Virus record (IMG/VR): IMGVR_UViG_3300027754_000096
Span: 1 to 61,746 of that record
Reading direction: 5' to 3' (one strand)
DNA length: 61,746 nt
From: a virus
A program made the position numbers and the translations under genes. This document shows, piece after piece, positions 24,806-34,028 of this stretch (positions within the stretch are counted from its first letter, which is position 1; each line of letters begins with the position of its first letter). The notes under the pieces were generated by a model. The model saw nothing but the letters and a program-made list of their open reading frames with translations. It was not told where the DNA came from and did no database searches.

Positions 24806-27710
24806 TTGCTTGTTCAACTAGTTCCATTTTCATATTTAAAAGTTTTTTTAGTTTATCTTTATCGCATAAAGAAAATGATTTTGCATCTTTAATTCCAGCT
24901 TCATATAATTTTGTTGCTCTTACTTTGCCTATATTTGGTATGCTACATAAATTTATTAGGTGCACTGGAACACCATATACAATTTTTCCTTCTATTTCTT
25001 TCATCCATGATATTTTTCCCCATTTACCTCCAAATGTATCCAACGATTGAATTACTTGTGAAACACGATTAAACTCAAGTTGTATATTTCTTTGGAAAGA
25101 AGCGAACACAGGATTATTTCTCCCCTGCATAAGGTTGAAATAACAAAATCCAACTTTACAAGATCCTTCTGTAATAAACTTATTCGTTTTATTTCTTAAC
25201 ACTTTCGTTCTATAAGCACTCATTGCATCTTTTTCTGCTCTAGAAACGATATTGTTTCTAGCGGAATCTGTGTTCGCTAAAGCCATAGAAACAAAATAAT
25301 CATCATCTTGCTTTTGATTGTCAAAGATAAACTTCAAATTAAAAAATAAATCGGACGCATCAAATGGTGAATAATAAAACATACTTGCCACTTTACCTAT
25401 TGCTCTTGCATACCACACATCATTTTCTGAGCCTATAGCCCCACATTTAGTAAGGGATGTCAAAGTATCGTCTATAGACTTTTCATTTAATTGATTGCTT
25501 TGAAAATACGCCAAAGATCTTTTATACCACCGATAAATGTCTTCTGTATTTTTCACATATCCATGATGTATTTCGCTCACTAGGTGGAACGCTAAATTTT
25601 TATAATATGGTCCTGTTTTATTTAAAAGTTGCGATTCTATTTTAGATGGTTTTTGAAGTTCGGCTTTACACTCTAGCTGTTCACTTTCTGGTATAAGAAC
25701 GTATGCATCTCCCATTGGATCTATTCCAAGCCTGCCAGATCTTCCTACCATTTGAGATATATCATATGATGCAATCTTTTCATTTGCTCTATTAACGCCT
25801 AAAACAATCACTCGTCTTGCCGGTAAATTACAGTTGTGAGATATTGCTCCACATCCTACATAGGCATGTGGACTATCAACCTCAATCTCCTTGAAAAGAC
25901 CGCCGGAACACTTCCTAACCTCCTTTATCCTCGACCAGAAATATGGTTTGCCGACCAGATATTTAGGATTATCCGATGGATTTGACAACAAGTACGAGTA
26001 AACCCTTGCACACTTTTCGGGACAATTGAATCCCACCCGACTCATAAAAAGATCAAGATTCTTCGATCCAAAAATGCGTAGCCTGTAAATATACTTTCTC
26101 GCTGGCATTAGAATCTTGCCACTGAGCGTAGACGGCATCATTCTTTTGCGTGCGTAAGAAGACATTATGCCGAAACCAAGAAGAGCGGTACGGACAGACT
26201 GAATCATCTTCTCGCTTATGTTACAAATACCGACAGAAACTTTTCCGTTAGAATGGTCTTTGGATCCGCCATTAGCATCGAAAAGCCCCCTCAAGAAGCT
26301 TCTCATAATGAGCTGTTTGTCGTAAATCTCATGAGGAATATCGTCACATCCATTTTTTCTTTCAATGCAACCGTCTCCGAAAGCGAAACCTGCCAAATAC
26401 CAGAATCGGTCAACGTCTGAAATCTCTTTTGTCCACAAGCCAAAATCGGATGGCACAGCAATAAAATCGCCTTTAGAAAGAGATGACACTTCATTCCAAT
26501 CTGGAGCCTTCCTTCCTTCCGCCGCCAAAAAGACATGATCTTCAGACACAGTCATCGTGTCACCGCACTCGAGTTTAACAAAATATCCACGTTCAGACTC
26601 AAAAGTCTCCTGCCTGATAACTTTCCTAGGTTCGAAGCCGTTGTTGACTGGACAAAGCAGTTCGTCGCCAACCGAAATATCGGCAACGTCCATCATCGAT
26701 CCGTTAGGAAGAACCACACGACTGCCGTGCTTATAACAACCCCATGCAAGTGTGCTGGTAGCGACTATGACTCTAGGTTCTTTATCGTTTTTAAACCTAT
26801 TCTCTAAGCTAATTCTTGCACTTTTGGCAAGATCAGCACTATGAAACTCTGCTTTTATTCCTGATTTTATCAGGGTGTTTTTCATTAATTCGCCAGTTTT
26901 TTTAGTATGTGAGAATATTAAAAACTTGTCTTCTGTATAATATTCTACTATTTCGAGAGCATTATTAACTTTTTCTTTTTCAATAATATCATAGCTTTTT
27001 ACTTTATCTGAATATATTTCATAATGTGTTGTTAGCGGTACTGGTCTAAAGGTAGAATTTAAAACAAACGTTTTTCTTTTGGTAAGACCATAAGAAATCC
27101 AACTGGCAATTTCTTCTACGTTTGGCATAGTAGCAGAAAGAAGAATGATTCTTGCTTTGCTGTTGATTTCTGTAAACTTCATCAATCCAACTTCAAGATG
27201 ATCGCCACGGCCTGGAACAGTGAGCAAATGAGCTTCGTCAACAATCAATGTGCCAATTTCTCTTAAGAATGCATTTTGATCAGACGTATAGTTTCTGCTT
27301 CTATGTGACAACATTTCGCTTGTCATAATTATCAAATTTGATTCATTTAATTCTTTTGTTCTATCTTTGGTAATTCTGTAGTCACCTGTACATATAGAAA
27401 CATTTAGATCTTTAAAATGATAATTAGGATCTGTCCATTGGTCTATTTTTTCTTGTGCTAATGCCCTCATTGGCACAAGATACATTCCCTTGCCGCCTCT
27501 TTTTCTTATCTCATAACTTAAAAACTGCTCTGCCACAACGGTTTTTCCGCTACTGGTAGATGCTGCGATCAATCCGTTGACCTCTTTATCGTAAAAATCC
27601 ATCATGCTGCTTTGAACACAATTAAATTTCTCAAATTTCCAATTTGCATATGGATATTCGCTTGTGTTAATTAGTTCGGTCTTATCTACAGCTTTAATAA
27701 GCGGAGGCAT
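24783..27710 (-). CDS. Ski2/Hel308-like superfamily 2 helicase with a reduced intein
   Basis: The 975-residue precursor has Walker A ASTSSGKT (50-57), DEAH (158-161), SATMPNVEEIASW, FSHTKKTGEL and motif VI QMVGRSGR. A C-terminal helix-hairpin-helix reads IPNIGKVRATKLYEAG. The helicase part is about 673 residues, close to Hel308. The intein occupies 325-626 inside TLAWG/CNLPARR, the motif V region, and the residue after it is Cys. The enzyme probably acts in fork repair or recombination. The gene converges on and overlaps the structural gene by 23 nt. Confidence 0.9.
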   Translation of the reverse strand: MPPLIKAVDKTELINTSEYPYANWKFEKFNCVQSSMMDFYDKEVNGLIAASTSSGKTVVAEQFLSYEIRKRGGKGMYLVPMRALAQEKIDQWTDPNYHFKDLNVSICTGDYRITKDRTKELNESNLIIMTSEMLSHRSRNYTSDQNAFLREIGTLIVDEAHLLTVPGRGDHLEVGLMKFTEINSKARIILLSATMPNVEEIASWISYGLTKRKTFVLNSTFRPVPLTTHYEIYSDKVKSYDIIEKEKVNNALEIVEYYTEDKFLIFSHTKKTGELMKNTLIKSGIKAEFHSADLAKSARISLENRFKNDKEPRVIVATSTLAWGCYKHGSRVVLPNGSMMDVADISVGDELLCPVNNGFEPRKVIRQETFESERGYFVKLECGDTMTVSEDHVFLAAEGRKAPDWNEVSSLSKGDFIAVPSDFGLWTKEISDVDRFWYLAGFAFGDGCIERKNGCDDIPHEIYDKQLIMRSFLRGLFDANGGSKDHSNGKVSVGICNISEKMIQSVRTALLGFGIMSSYARKRMMPSTLSGKILMPARKYIYRLRIFGSKNLDLFMSRVGFNCPEKCARVYSYLLSNPSDNPKYLVGKPYFWSRIKEVRKCSGGLFKEIEVDSPHAYVGCGAISHNCNLPARRVIVLGVNRANEKIASYDISQMVGRSGRLGIDPMGDAYVLIPESEQLECKAELQKPSKIESQLLNKTGPYYKNLAFHLVSEIHHGYVKNTEDIYRWYKRSLAYFQSNQLNEKSIDDTLTSLTKCGAIGSENDVWYARAIGKVASMFYYSPFDASDLFFNLKFIFDNQKQDDDYFVSMALANTDSARNNIVSRAEKDAMSAYRTKVLRNKTNKFITEGSCKVGFCYFNLMQGRNNPVFASFQRNIQLEFNRVSQVIQSLDTFGGKWGKISWMKEIEGKIVYGVPVHLINLCSIPNIGKVRATKLYEAGIKDAKSFSLCDKDKLKKLLNMKMELVEQAIKDSASF
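25833..26738 (-). mobile_element. Reduced intein in Ski2-like helicase
   Basis: This 302-residue intein begins CYKHGSRVVLPNGSMMDVAD, contains SEDHVFL as block B, and ends HAYVGCGAISHN followed by Cys. The two dodecapeptides, YLAGFAFGDGCIE (438-450) and SFLRGLFDANGGS (471-483), are only 33 residues apart instead of about 98, and the second has Asn where the catalytic Asp normally stands. Endonuclease activity is therefore probably lost while splicing blocks remain. Base composition is higher in G+C than the helicase around it (27 and 29 of 60 in two lines counted by hand, against 18 of 60 in a flanking line). Confidence 0.88.
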
Positions 27711-27773
27711 ATTTACCTGTACCGGCAGAGGGCAATTGCTTAGTTTATGAAACTAGCAGACAAAGAATTTTCT

Positions 27774-28031
27774 TCAAGCGGCAGACTGTCTAGCTGTTAT
27801 TTCTTTTTCAATAGAAAAATGAACAGAATCTAGCATATCATAAAACTCTTTGGAAGACGATGCCGAAGACAACCATTTATCTATCTCCTTCGTTTCTCCT
27901 AAAAAAATTAAAGCGTCATCTATGTCCCCTTGAAATTTTTGTGAAAACCTTTGGGAAATGAACTTAAATTGGTCTTCTGAAAGACGCTTGCAGTAATCTC
28001 TTAAATATAGATCAATTGTTTTTTTAGCCAT
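27774..28031 (-). CDS. Small helical hypothetical protein
   Basis: The 85 residues are helical, rich in Lys, Ser and Asp (DLYLRDYCKRLSEDQFKFIS), with AAGGA upstream of the ATG. Not recognised. It lies 63 nt before the Ski2-like helicase on the same strand. Confidence 0.5.
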   Translation of the reverse strand: MAKKTIDLYLRDYCKRLSEDQFKFISQRFSQKFQGDIDDALIFLGETKEIDKWLSSASSSKEFYDMLDSVHFSIEKEITARQSAA

Positions 28032-28201
28032 TATTTAATCCTTGAATATAGTATGAACTAAAGCGAATAACAGGTCGTTCCGACCTTTCTTAATATTAAT
28101 ATAGCGTACAAGATAAAATTTTAAAAGAAAAATAATTTTCAAATAACTAAAAACTTTTCAAAGATAACTAAATAATATTACTACTCCTTCAATGAGGAAA
28201 A

Positions 28202-28672
28202 ATGTTAAGAAAAGAACCAAAACTTAATGACGTTATTTCAAATATGAAGTCTTTAGGAAAAATGTTAATTCCTTATAATTATCCGCAAACGCCTTTTTCA
28301 GAGGATGATAGATTAGATATTTTTAAAGAAAGAGAAATAGTAGTTGATGGATATTCTATTATTGTGAACTATCAACAATCGGACTACAACACATATTTAC
28401 TTAAAACTTTACAGATATACAACAGGGTAGGATATTTACTTCCATTTAATTTTATTATAAAAGTAGTAAAAAAGTTTTTGGGTGCTGATCACTTGGTTTT
28501 AGTAGAAATTACTAAAGAAGATGTACAAATTTATTGCTGGTCTTTGGCATGCGACTACGAAAACAAAGCTATTAAAATGCCATATTGTGAGGATTGTGAT
28601 GATTGTGATGAACGGATTTTTGAAGGCACTCATTACATGCATATAAATGCATCGAATGTTTTTTTCTATTGA
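28202..28672 (+). CDS. Hypothetical protein with acidic Cys cluster
   Basis: The 156-residue protein has a MPYCEDCDDCDERIFEGTHYMH segment near its C terminus with three Cys and two His, a possible metal site. ACTAAATA lies about 40 nt upstream and GAGGAAA stands at the start, giving a late-gene-like layout. Function unknown; it heads the group of small plus-strand genes with terminators. Confidence 0.5.
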   Translation: MLRKEPKLNDVISNMKSLGKMLIPYNYPQTPFSEDDRLDIFKEREIVVDGYSIIVNYQQSDYNTYLLKTLQIYNRVGYLLPFNFIIKVVKKFLGADHLVLVEITKEDVQIYCWSLACDYENKAIKMPYCEDCDDCDERIFEGTHYMHINASNVFFY

Positions 28673-28728
28673 ACAACTATATATGTTAAGGTCATAGTGA
28701 CCGATACTTTTGCAAAAGGAGATTTAGT

Positions 28729-28968
28729 ATGGCAACATTTACAGTAGGTCTTGTGCCTGGTGATGTTAATGCGTACACAGAGAGTGGACTTGATACATCC
28801 GTTGTAAACGGACTTTCAAAGCAAAGAACTGTTAATATGATGATGACAAGTCTTGCCGGTGTTATGAAAATGACCGTGGCTCGAGTTGACGGCGGAACAT
28901 TTACAGAGGCTGCTGATGGATCTACTCAGTACGGTAACGTAACCGGCTTAACCGGCGTGTCTGCGTAA
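28729..28968 (+). CDS. Small abundant-type protein, paralogue A
   Basis: The 79 residues share the core SGLDTSVV-G-SKQRTVNMMMT and DxGTFT with the gene at 29456. The two genes also share the leader ACTTTTGCAAA(A)GGAGATTTA. A strong AAGGAG site and a terminator immediately after the stop imply high expression of a single cistron. Ser/Thr/Val-rich beta character suits a small virion decoration protein, but this is inference. Confidence 0.6.
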   Translation: MATFTVGLVPGDVNAYTESGLDTSVVNGLSKQRTVNMMMTSLAGVMKMTVARVDGGTFTEAADGSTQYGNVTGLTGVSA

Positions 28969-28992
28969 TTATAATTAATTCTATTATTAAGT

Positions 28993-29040
28993 AAAAAAGA
29001 ATCGTCCTGTTAAAAGTTCGATTCTTTTTTATTTTTTTTT
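28993..29040 (+). terminator. Rho-independent terminator
   Basis: Perfect 12-bp arms AAAAAAGAATCG (28993-29004) and CGATTCTTTTTT (29019-29030) are followed by a long T-run, 24 nt after the stop of paralogue A. Confidence 0.9.
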
Positions 29041-29083
29041 TAATATATATTGTGTTCCATTCCTTCTATAAAAGGAGCTTCAA

Positions 29084-29386
29084 ATGTCTTCTAAAGGCAA
29101 AATACAACATCTTCTTGTTGGGTATCTTCTTAAGTACGGTCAAATCGAATTGGCTCTTCCAGACGGTTTAATTTTAGAAATCGGCGTTACACAAGAAGAC
29201 GAAAAAGGCGGCTTCATTGTGAGAGAAGATTATTGTTGGGTTATTGCGACTCATAAAAATAGATCAGCATCATTAGACGCATACAATCTTGGTGTAAGGT
29301 TTTCTGGTCCGGATAACAACTTAGTTTTAGAAGATAAATTCATTGATCAGTATGGAATAGAGGTCACGAGACTAGATGTTGTTTAA
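29084..29386 (+). CDS. Hypothetical protein between the two paralogues
   Basis: The 100-residue protein has an alpha/beta pattern (GKIQHLLVGYLLKYGQIELALPDGL) with an AAAAGGAG site 6 nt from the ATG. A terminator lies on either side of the region 28993-29746, so it is probably transcribed with paralogue B. Not recognised. Confidence 0.55.
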   Translation: MSSKGKIQHLLVGYLLKYGQIELALPDGLILEIGVTQEDEKGGFIVREDYCWVIATHKNRSASLDAYNLGVRFSGPDNNLVLEDKFIDQYGIEVTRLDVV

Positions 29387-29455
29387 AATGTCAAAAAAGA
29401 TACAATAAACACTATATACAATTAGTAGAATTCTACTTTTGCAAAGGAGATTTAA

Positions 29456-29683
29456 ATGGCAACTGTCACATATACACTTCAATTGGTACCAAATTTGTTA
29501 AATTTTGCATCAGAAAGTGGTCTTGATACATCAGTTGTAGGCGGTGTTTCTAAACAAAGAACCGTCAACATGATGATGACAAAAAACGATACTGGCAATT
29601 ACAAAATGACAGCATCGGTTGTAGATGCCGGTACTTTTACCGACACTCCACAAACATTCGCAGATGTAACAGGTATTAGTTGA
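29456..29683 (+). CDS. Small abundant-type protein, paralogue B
   Basis: The 75 residues align along most of their length with the gene at 28729 (SGLDTSVVGGVSKQRTVNMM), differing mainly at the ends. The leader TACTTTTGCAAAGGAGATTTA repeats that of paralogue A, so the duplication included the translation signal. A 14-bp terminator follows the stop. Confidence 0.6.
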   Translation: MATVTYTLQLVPNLLNFASESGLDTSVVGGVSKQRTVNMMMTKNDTGNYKMTASVVDAGTFTDTPQTFADVTGIS

Positions 29684-29702
29684 TTAAACTTGTAAATCGG
29701 TG

Positions 29703-29746
29703 AAAAAAAAGAATCGATCTGTAAAAAGATCGATTCTTTTATTTTT
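29703..29746. terminator. Bidirectional rho-independent terminator
   Basis: Perfect 14-bp arms (29707-29720 and 29727-29740) around GTAAAA have A-runs on one side and T-runs on the other. The hairpin therefore works for paralogue B on the plus strand and for the convergent uvsX gene on the minus strand. Confidence 0.88.
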
Positions 29747-29771
29747 AAATCGAGATAATACTCAGTTAATT

Positions 29772-30998
29772 CTACGAATCCTCAGATTCTTCTTCTTCAA
29801 CATCATCAACATCAAATTCGCCTATTGTATTCATTTCTACATCTTCCATCTGTTCTGGATGAAAATTAACCGCAGCCATGAATGGTTCTAAATATTTTAT
29901 CACTTCCTCTTCATTTTCTGCATCTATTAATGCTGGGCATTTTAAAAGAATATCAAGCGGAACATTATTAATAACTTGACTAGCTTTAAATTTTACTTCC
30001 TGCCCATTGCTCCAGTTTGGTTTTACAGCAAAGTTGCCTTTACTGCTTACTACGACTCTTTCAGCATCCATCAAACAAGACAATAAACCACTTATTGGAT
30101 TTACACCCAAATCAAAAAGAAGGCTTATATTTTCAGATTCAATAAATGGTCTGTGCGTCTTATTCTTAACATTTTTCATTTTTATGTTTATGCCTAAAAT
30201 CTTTTTCTTTGTTTCAGTTATTTTTTTATCAATTTTCGTCTTTGCTGCTGTTTCAATTCTACAAGACGCATAAAAAGGCAAGGCTTGTCCACCACCCGCT
30301 GTGACCTTCGTTGGATGGAAAGTTCCAATCTTATCACGTGTCTGGTTAAGAATAATTACTGTAACATTATTCTTTTCCATAACAGTATTTAACTTCCTAA
30401 ACTCTCTAGAGCATATTTTTGCTCTTTCGCCTGGCTGTTCCCTTCCTCCTACTATAGCTTTAAACTGAGCAACAGAAAATTTTTCTGGAAGCTTTACCTC
30501 TTTGAGTTCTCTCGCTGATGGCGATACTCCGATAGAGTCATAGACGATAACAATGGGCTTATCTGCCCCGTACCTTTGACGAGACACATCTACAATTTTA
30601 TATATTTTAGAAAAAACTTCTTCTAAAGATTCTGGTCTCAAGGTAACAAGTCTATTAAGATTGCAATGAGATGCCTTTTCTACAAACTCTTGGTTTACAG
30701 AATTTTCGCAATCCATTAAGACTCCGATGCCATTCATTCTTTGGCAACCGAACAGAATATTGGAACCAATTAAACTCTTTGATGAAGAGTTTGGTCCATA
30801 TATCTCTGTTAGCTTTCCGCCTGGAACGCCGCCGCCAATAAATCGACCAGAGCAAATGTAGTTCAATGCTAAAGAGCCTGTGTCTACAAAATACTTAATG
30901 CTATCAACATTACTTAGAACATCCCCGCCAGTTTTATCAGCTAAATCCTTAAAGAAACTGTCGAAAGAATCATCGCCTTCACATTTTTTCTTAGCCAT
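29772..30998 (-). CDS. uvsX: UvsX/RecA-like recombinase
   Basis: The 408 residues follow the RecA/UvsX order: Walker A GPNSSSKS (68-75), GVLMDCENSVNQEF, Walker B-like IVIVYDSIGV, VTVIILNQTRDKIGTFHPTKVTAGGGQALPFYASCRIE and an acidic C terminus (DVEEEESEDS). It forms filaments on single-stranded DNA and pairs strands in recombination-dependent replication, with the gp32-like protein encoded immediately upstream. AAAAGG precedes the ATG. Confidence 0.93.
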   Translation of the reverse strand: MAKKKCEGDDSFDSFFKDLADKTGGDVLSNVDSIKYFVDTGSLALNYICSGRFIGGGVPGGKLTEIYGPNSSSKSLIGSNILFGCQRMNGIGVLMDCENSVNQEFVEKASHCNLNRLVTLRPESLEEVFSKIYKIVDVSRQRYGADKPIVIVYDSIGVSPSARELKEVKLPEKFSVAQFKAIVGGREQPGERAKICSREFRKLNTVMEKNNVTVIILNQTRDKIGTFHPTKVTAGGGQALPFYASCRIETAAKTKIDKKITETKKKILGINIKMKNVKNKTHRPFIESENISLLFDLGVNPISGLLSCLMDAERVVVSSKGNFAVKPNWSNGQEVKFKASQVINNVPLDILLKCPALIDAENEEEVIKYLEPFMAAVNFHPEQMEDVEMNTIGEFDVDDVEEEESEDS

Positions 30999-31071
30999 TT
31001 TAACCTTTTAAGATGTAGAAACAGATCTTTTTTTAAGCCAGTTAGCCAAAACTAGGTTGCCTAATACTGAG

Positions 31072-32058
31072 CTACATTGAACCAAGTTCTTTCATAAACT
31101 CATCGTCTGCCATAAGGTCTGCATCTTCAGATGTTTCTTCTGATTTTGACACTTTAACTTCATCTTTTACTTTTGAAGATGACATAGATACCGATACTGA
31201 CGTAGAGCTTCCAACATTCCTAAACTCTTCTAAATCATTGTTATCAGGATCATTTCCGCTCTTAATCATTCCAAGATGAATTCTAAGTCCATCCTTTATC
31301 TCATCTTGAGATTTAACAGATCTTAACGACTGAAGATCGTTGGATTTTTCCATCCACATGGCAATTTCATCCTTCGTTCCAAGTGGCGATTGGTCTTCAA
31401 ACTTGGAATTATCATAGTTTGGATATTCCATTCCACCACCACCTTTGACGACCTTTTTCACGACTTTAAAGTCTCGCCCCGTTAGTGGGTGCGTAATGTC
31501 GCCAAGACCTTTTTCTCCAGCAACTGGATCGCCATAAATGGCACGAATAATCTTCGCATGTTGAACTTTACCGCAACTGTAGATCTTTGGTCCAACATTG
31601 GTCTCTATAACGCCATCTTTGTTTTTAGCAGAACGAACAATTACATTGTAGTAATATCGCTCTACAGGTTTAATACTTCTAGCTTGTGCTTGAAGATCTT
31701 CCTGTGCTTTTCCAGATAGGCTCTCAGACTTCTGCCAAAGGTCGGAGTAGTACTTACAAATAATACAATCTCCTACCCATCTTTCGCCTCTGCCTGAGTT
31801 TACAAGCTCTCTGGGGCAATGATATGTCAGCTTTCTTCGGTTGCTAGGGTCGAATAAGGTATGAACTCTTGTCACACACCATAGCTTTTGACCTTTTTTA
31901 ATAGGCAGGAATCTCATCATAACAAATCCATCTCTTTCAGGTAGTCGCACATACTTTGAAAGATAATCATCTGTACTGGCTCCTGTTTCTACTGTCATCC
32001 TTGCTAGCTCTGACTCCATCTGGGACATGTCCAGTGGTTCATATTCGTTTTTTGACAT
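31072..32058 (-). CDS. 32: gp32-like single-stranded DNA-binding protein
   Basis: The 328 residues show a gp32-type core: YVRLPERDGFVMMRFLPIKK, then a zinc site from the His80-Cys81 and Cys98-x-x-Cys101 region, ERYYYNVIVR and GPKIYSCGKV. They end in a Ser-rich linker and an acidic tail (DADLMADDEFMKELGSM), the usual protein-recruiting arm. A strong AAGGAG site precedes it. It coats single-stranded DNA for UvsX, the helicase and the polymerase. Confidence 0.9.
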   Translation of the reverse strand: MSKNEYEPLDMSQMESELARMTVETGASTDDYLSKYVRLPERDGFVMMRFLPIKKGQKLWCVTRVHTLFDPSNRRKLTYHCPRELVNSGRGERWVGDCIICKYYSDLWQKSESLSGKAQEDLQAQARSIKPVERYYYNVIVRSAKNKDGVIETNVGPKIYSCGKVQHAKIIRAIYGDPVAGEKGLGDITHPLTGRDFKVVKKVVKGGGGMEYPNYDNSKFEDQSPLGTKDEIAMWMEKSNDLQSLRSVKSQDEIKDGLRIHLGMIKSGNDPDNNDLEEFRNVGSSTSVSVSMSSSKVKDEVKVSKSEETSEDADLMADDEFMKELGSM

Positions 32059-32123
32059 ATCATATCTCCTTGTTTAATTTTCTAATTCTCGAAACGTCAT
32101 CATACCAAAAATAAATGGTTCTG

Positions 32124-32648
32124 TCAAGAAGAAATTTCATTTTCTTGAGAATTATCAATTGTTGGGGTTTCCTCTAAAATAATTTCTTCTTTTGAACTTT
32201 CGTCCAAAACTATTTTGTTTATATCTAAATCATCTACCCCTTCTTTTCTCGCATTTTCTTCCAATGCTTTTAAATGTAAGGCATCCATTTTTTCTTTTAT
32301 TGTTTTGTAGCCTTCTTGCTCTAATTTTTCATTTATTTCTTGCCTTTTTGAATGCTCTTGATCATATTCTTGTTCTAATGCTTCCAGAATTTTAAAGTTA
32401 CGATTTATTTTTTCTTTAATTTCATCCATTTTTTTAGCTTTTTCATCTGGCTCAAGCTCTTTTATTGAGTTGTTTTTCAAAAAAGGCTGCTCTTTACCAT
32501 AAACAGCGTCCTCTACACTCTTTTGTTTTTTCTGTTCCATTATTGCTTCCTTTTTTTGTTTTCTCAAAGTAAGTCTCTTTCCCAAAACTCTTTTATGAGC
32601 AATTTTCTCTCGATTTTTCTTTTTTCTTTCTTTTTGTTTTTTAGACAT
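32124..32648 (-). CDS. Basic-to-acidic coiled-coil protein
   Basis: The 174 residues run from a very basic N terminus (KKQKERKKKNREKIAHKR) through a heptad-rich helix (about 70-130) to an acidic C terminus. This asymmetry resembles scaffolding or DNA-bridging proteins, but no family is recognised. It lies 5 nt after the upstream gene and 65 nt before gp32. Confidence 0.5.
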   Translation of the reverse strand: MSKKQKERKKKNREKIAHKRVLGKRLTLRKQKKEAIMEQKKQKSVEDAVYGKEQPFLKNNSIKELEPDEKAKKMDEIKEKINRNFKILEALEQEYDQEHSKRQEINEKLEQEGYKTIKEKMDALHLKALEENARKEGVDDLDINKIVLDESSKEEIILEETPTIDNSQENEISS

Positions 32649-32653
32649 ATAAT

Positions 32654-33352
32654 TTACCTTTTACGAAGATTTGGCATACCGGATTCGACTGAAGCACCTT
32701 CCCACAAAAGATCGCTTTTGTCTTTACTTTTATTAGAGAACCCAAGCTCTCTATCTCCATACAAGTTTATTTGACCTGGAATAAAATTGCTGTCTGCAAC
32801 CTGTACATCTTTATTTTCATCATCCACTACCGTATAAATTTCACCTATATTTGAAGCTGTTTTCTTATAAACAGAATATTTTTTATCTGGGGTAAGCTTC
32901 AACCCTTTTCTTTTTGCTTGTTCTAGTTGCTGTGGTTCTGGCGAGAAAATAACTACTTCCAAAACCTTTCTGGTTAATGTAGCGTTCGATTGCGAAGCGT
33001 CTGCTACGGGTGTGGTCTTTATTGGCAAAGATTTTTGTGGGACCTCTTCTTCAACTTCTATTTCTACAACCATATCCCCTTCAATTGTATCGAATAGGAA
33101 CTTTTTGTTTTTAATGACTATACCGCCTTTTGTTTCTTTAAAGGCTACTTTTTTCTTTGAAAGTTCATAAACATCTAACGCAATAATCCAAATGTCTCTT
33201 CTTGCTAATTGCGATATAATCGAACTTGCTAATTTTTCTAAAGAGATTTCATCAAATGGATCTCCAACCTTCTTTTTAAAGGTTTTAACCTCTTCTTTGT
33301 TGTATTCACCATTTATTCTATCGTGAAATGAGTAACAAACTTCAAATCCCAT
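32654..33352 (-). CDS. Hypothetical replication-cluster protein
   Basis: The 232-residue protein has an N-terminal domain (residues 1-95) ending in a KGGIVIKNKKFLFD strand, a low-complexity linker, and a second domain with KVLEVVIFSPEPQQLEQAKRKGLKLTP and a KYSVYKKTA strand. Not identified. As first gene of the leftward gp32-uvsX unit it may work in replication or recombination. Confidence 0.5.
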   Translation of the reverse strand: MGFEVCYSFHDRINGEYNKEEVKTFKKKVGDPFDEISLEKLASSIISQLARRDIWIIALDVYELSKKKVAFKETKGGIVIKNKKFLFDTIEGDMVVEIEVEEEVPQKSLPIKTTPVADASQSNATLTRKVLEVVIFSPEPQQLEQAKRKGLKLTPDKKYSVYKKTASNIGEIYTVVDDENKDVQVADSNFIPGQINLYGDRELGFSNKSKDKSDLLWEGASVESGMPNLRKR

Positions 33353-33392
33353 ACATTTTCCTAAATTAAAGAAATTATAACTCTATTATAGT

Positions 33393-34028
33393 ATGGAAAA
33401 ATCAGACTTGGATCAAATAAAAAATAAAATAAATTTTGATTTAGATTCTCAGAAAATAAGTGGCAGAACGCTTCTTGACAGATTGTGTGTCATAGAAGAA
33501 AGCTCAAGAAAAACTGCTGCTTACCTAGATAATAAATACGCTCCTTTCTATTATTATATTGGAAGATATTTAAAGGCAAAATCTTTATTAGAAATAGGTT
33601 TTAATATAGGTCTTTTAAGCTCTTGCTTTCTTCTTTCCTGTACCGGTGTCGAAACTTTTTTTGGATTTAAAGAAAACACCAATAACGAGTTCATACCAAT
33701 AAGAATAGGCAAAGCCAACATAAAAAAAACATTTAAAAAAAATAAAAATTTTTATATTGGTAAATTATATGATAAAAACTTCATAGAAATGTGCAATCAA
33801 ATTAAATGGGATGTTGTAATCATCAATGAAGAACAATCTTATGATAAGCATCTTCAATATCTGGAAACAGTTTGGGGGCAACTTAGTGAAAATGGAATTG
33901 TAATAGTCGATTACATTAAAAGTCATAAGCCATCAAAAACAGCATTTGACATATTCTGTCAAGAAAAATCGATAACTCCATATTTGTTTGAAACAAGATA
34001 TGGAACAGGAATAATTGTCAAAAATTAA
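33393..34028 (+). CDS. Class I SAM-dependent methyltransferase-like
   Basis: The 211 residues have a Rossmann start SLLEIGFNIGLLSSCFLL (about 65-82) in place of the E-x-G-x-G motif, then WDVVIINEEQSYDKHLQYLETVW and GIVIVDYI, the order seen in TylF/MycF-like and other class I methyltransferases. The substrate is unknown; neighbouring sugar genes suggest a glycan or nucleotide-sugar product. TTATAG stands close to the ATG and there is no ribosome site. Confidence 0.6.
   Translation: MEKSDLDQIKNKINFDLDSQKISGRTLLDRLCVIEESSRKTAAYLDNKYAPFYYYIGRYLKAKSLLEIGFNIGLLSSCFLLSCTGVETFFGFKENTNNEFIPIRIGKANIKKTFKKNKNFYIGKLYDKNFIEMCNQIKWDVVIINEEQSYDKHLQYLETVWGQLSENGIVIVDYIKSHKPSKTAFDIFCQEKSITPYLFETRYGTGIIVKN

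Noticed and set aside
29011-29026. GTTCGATTC as a tRNA T-loop
   Set aside because: It is the right arm of a perfect terminator hairpin with no acceptor or anticodon stem around it.
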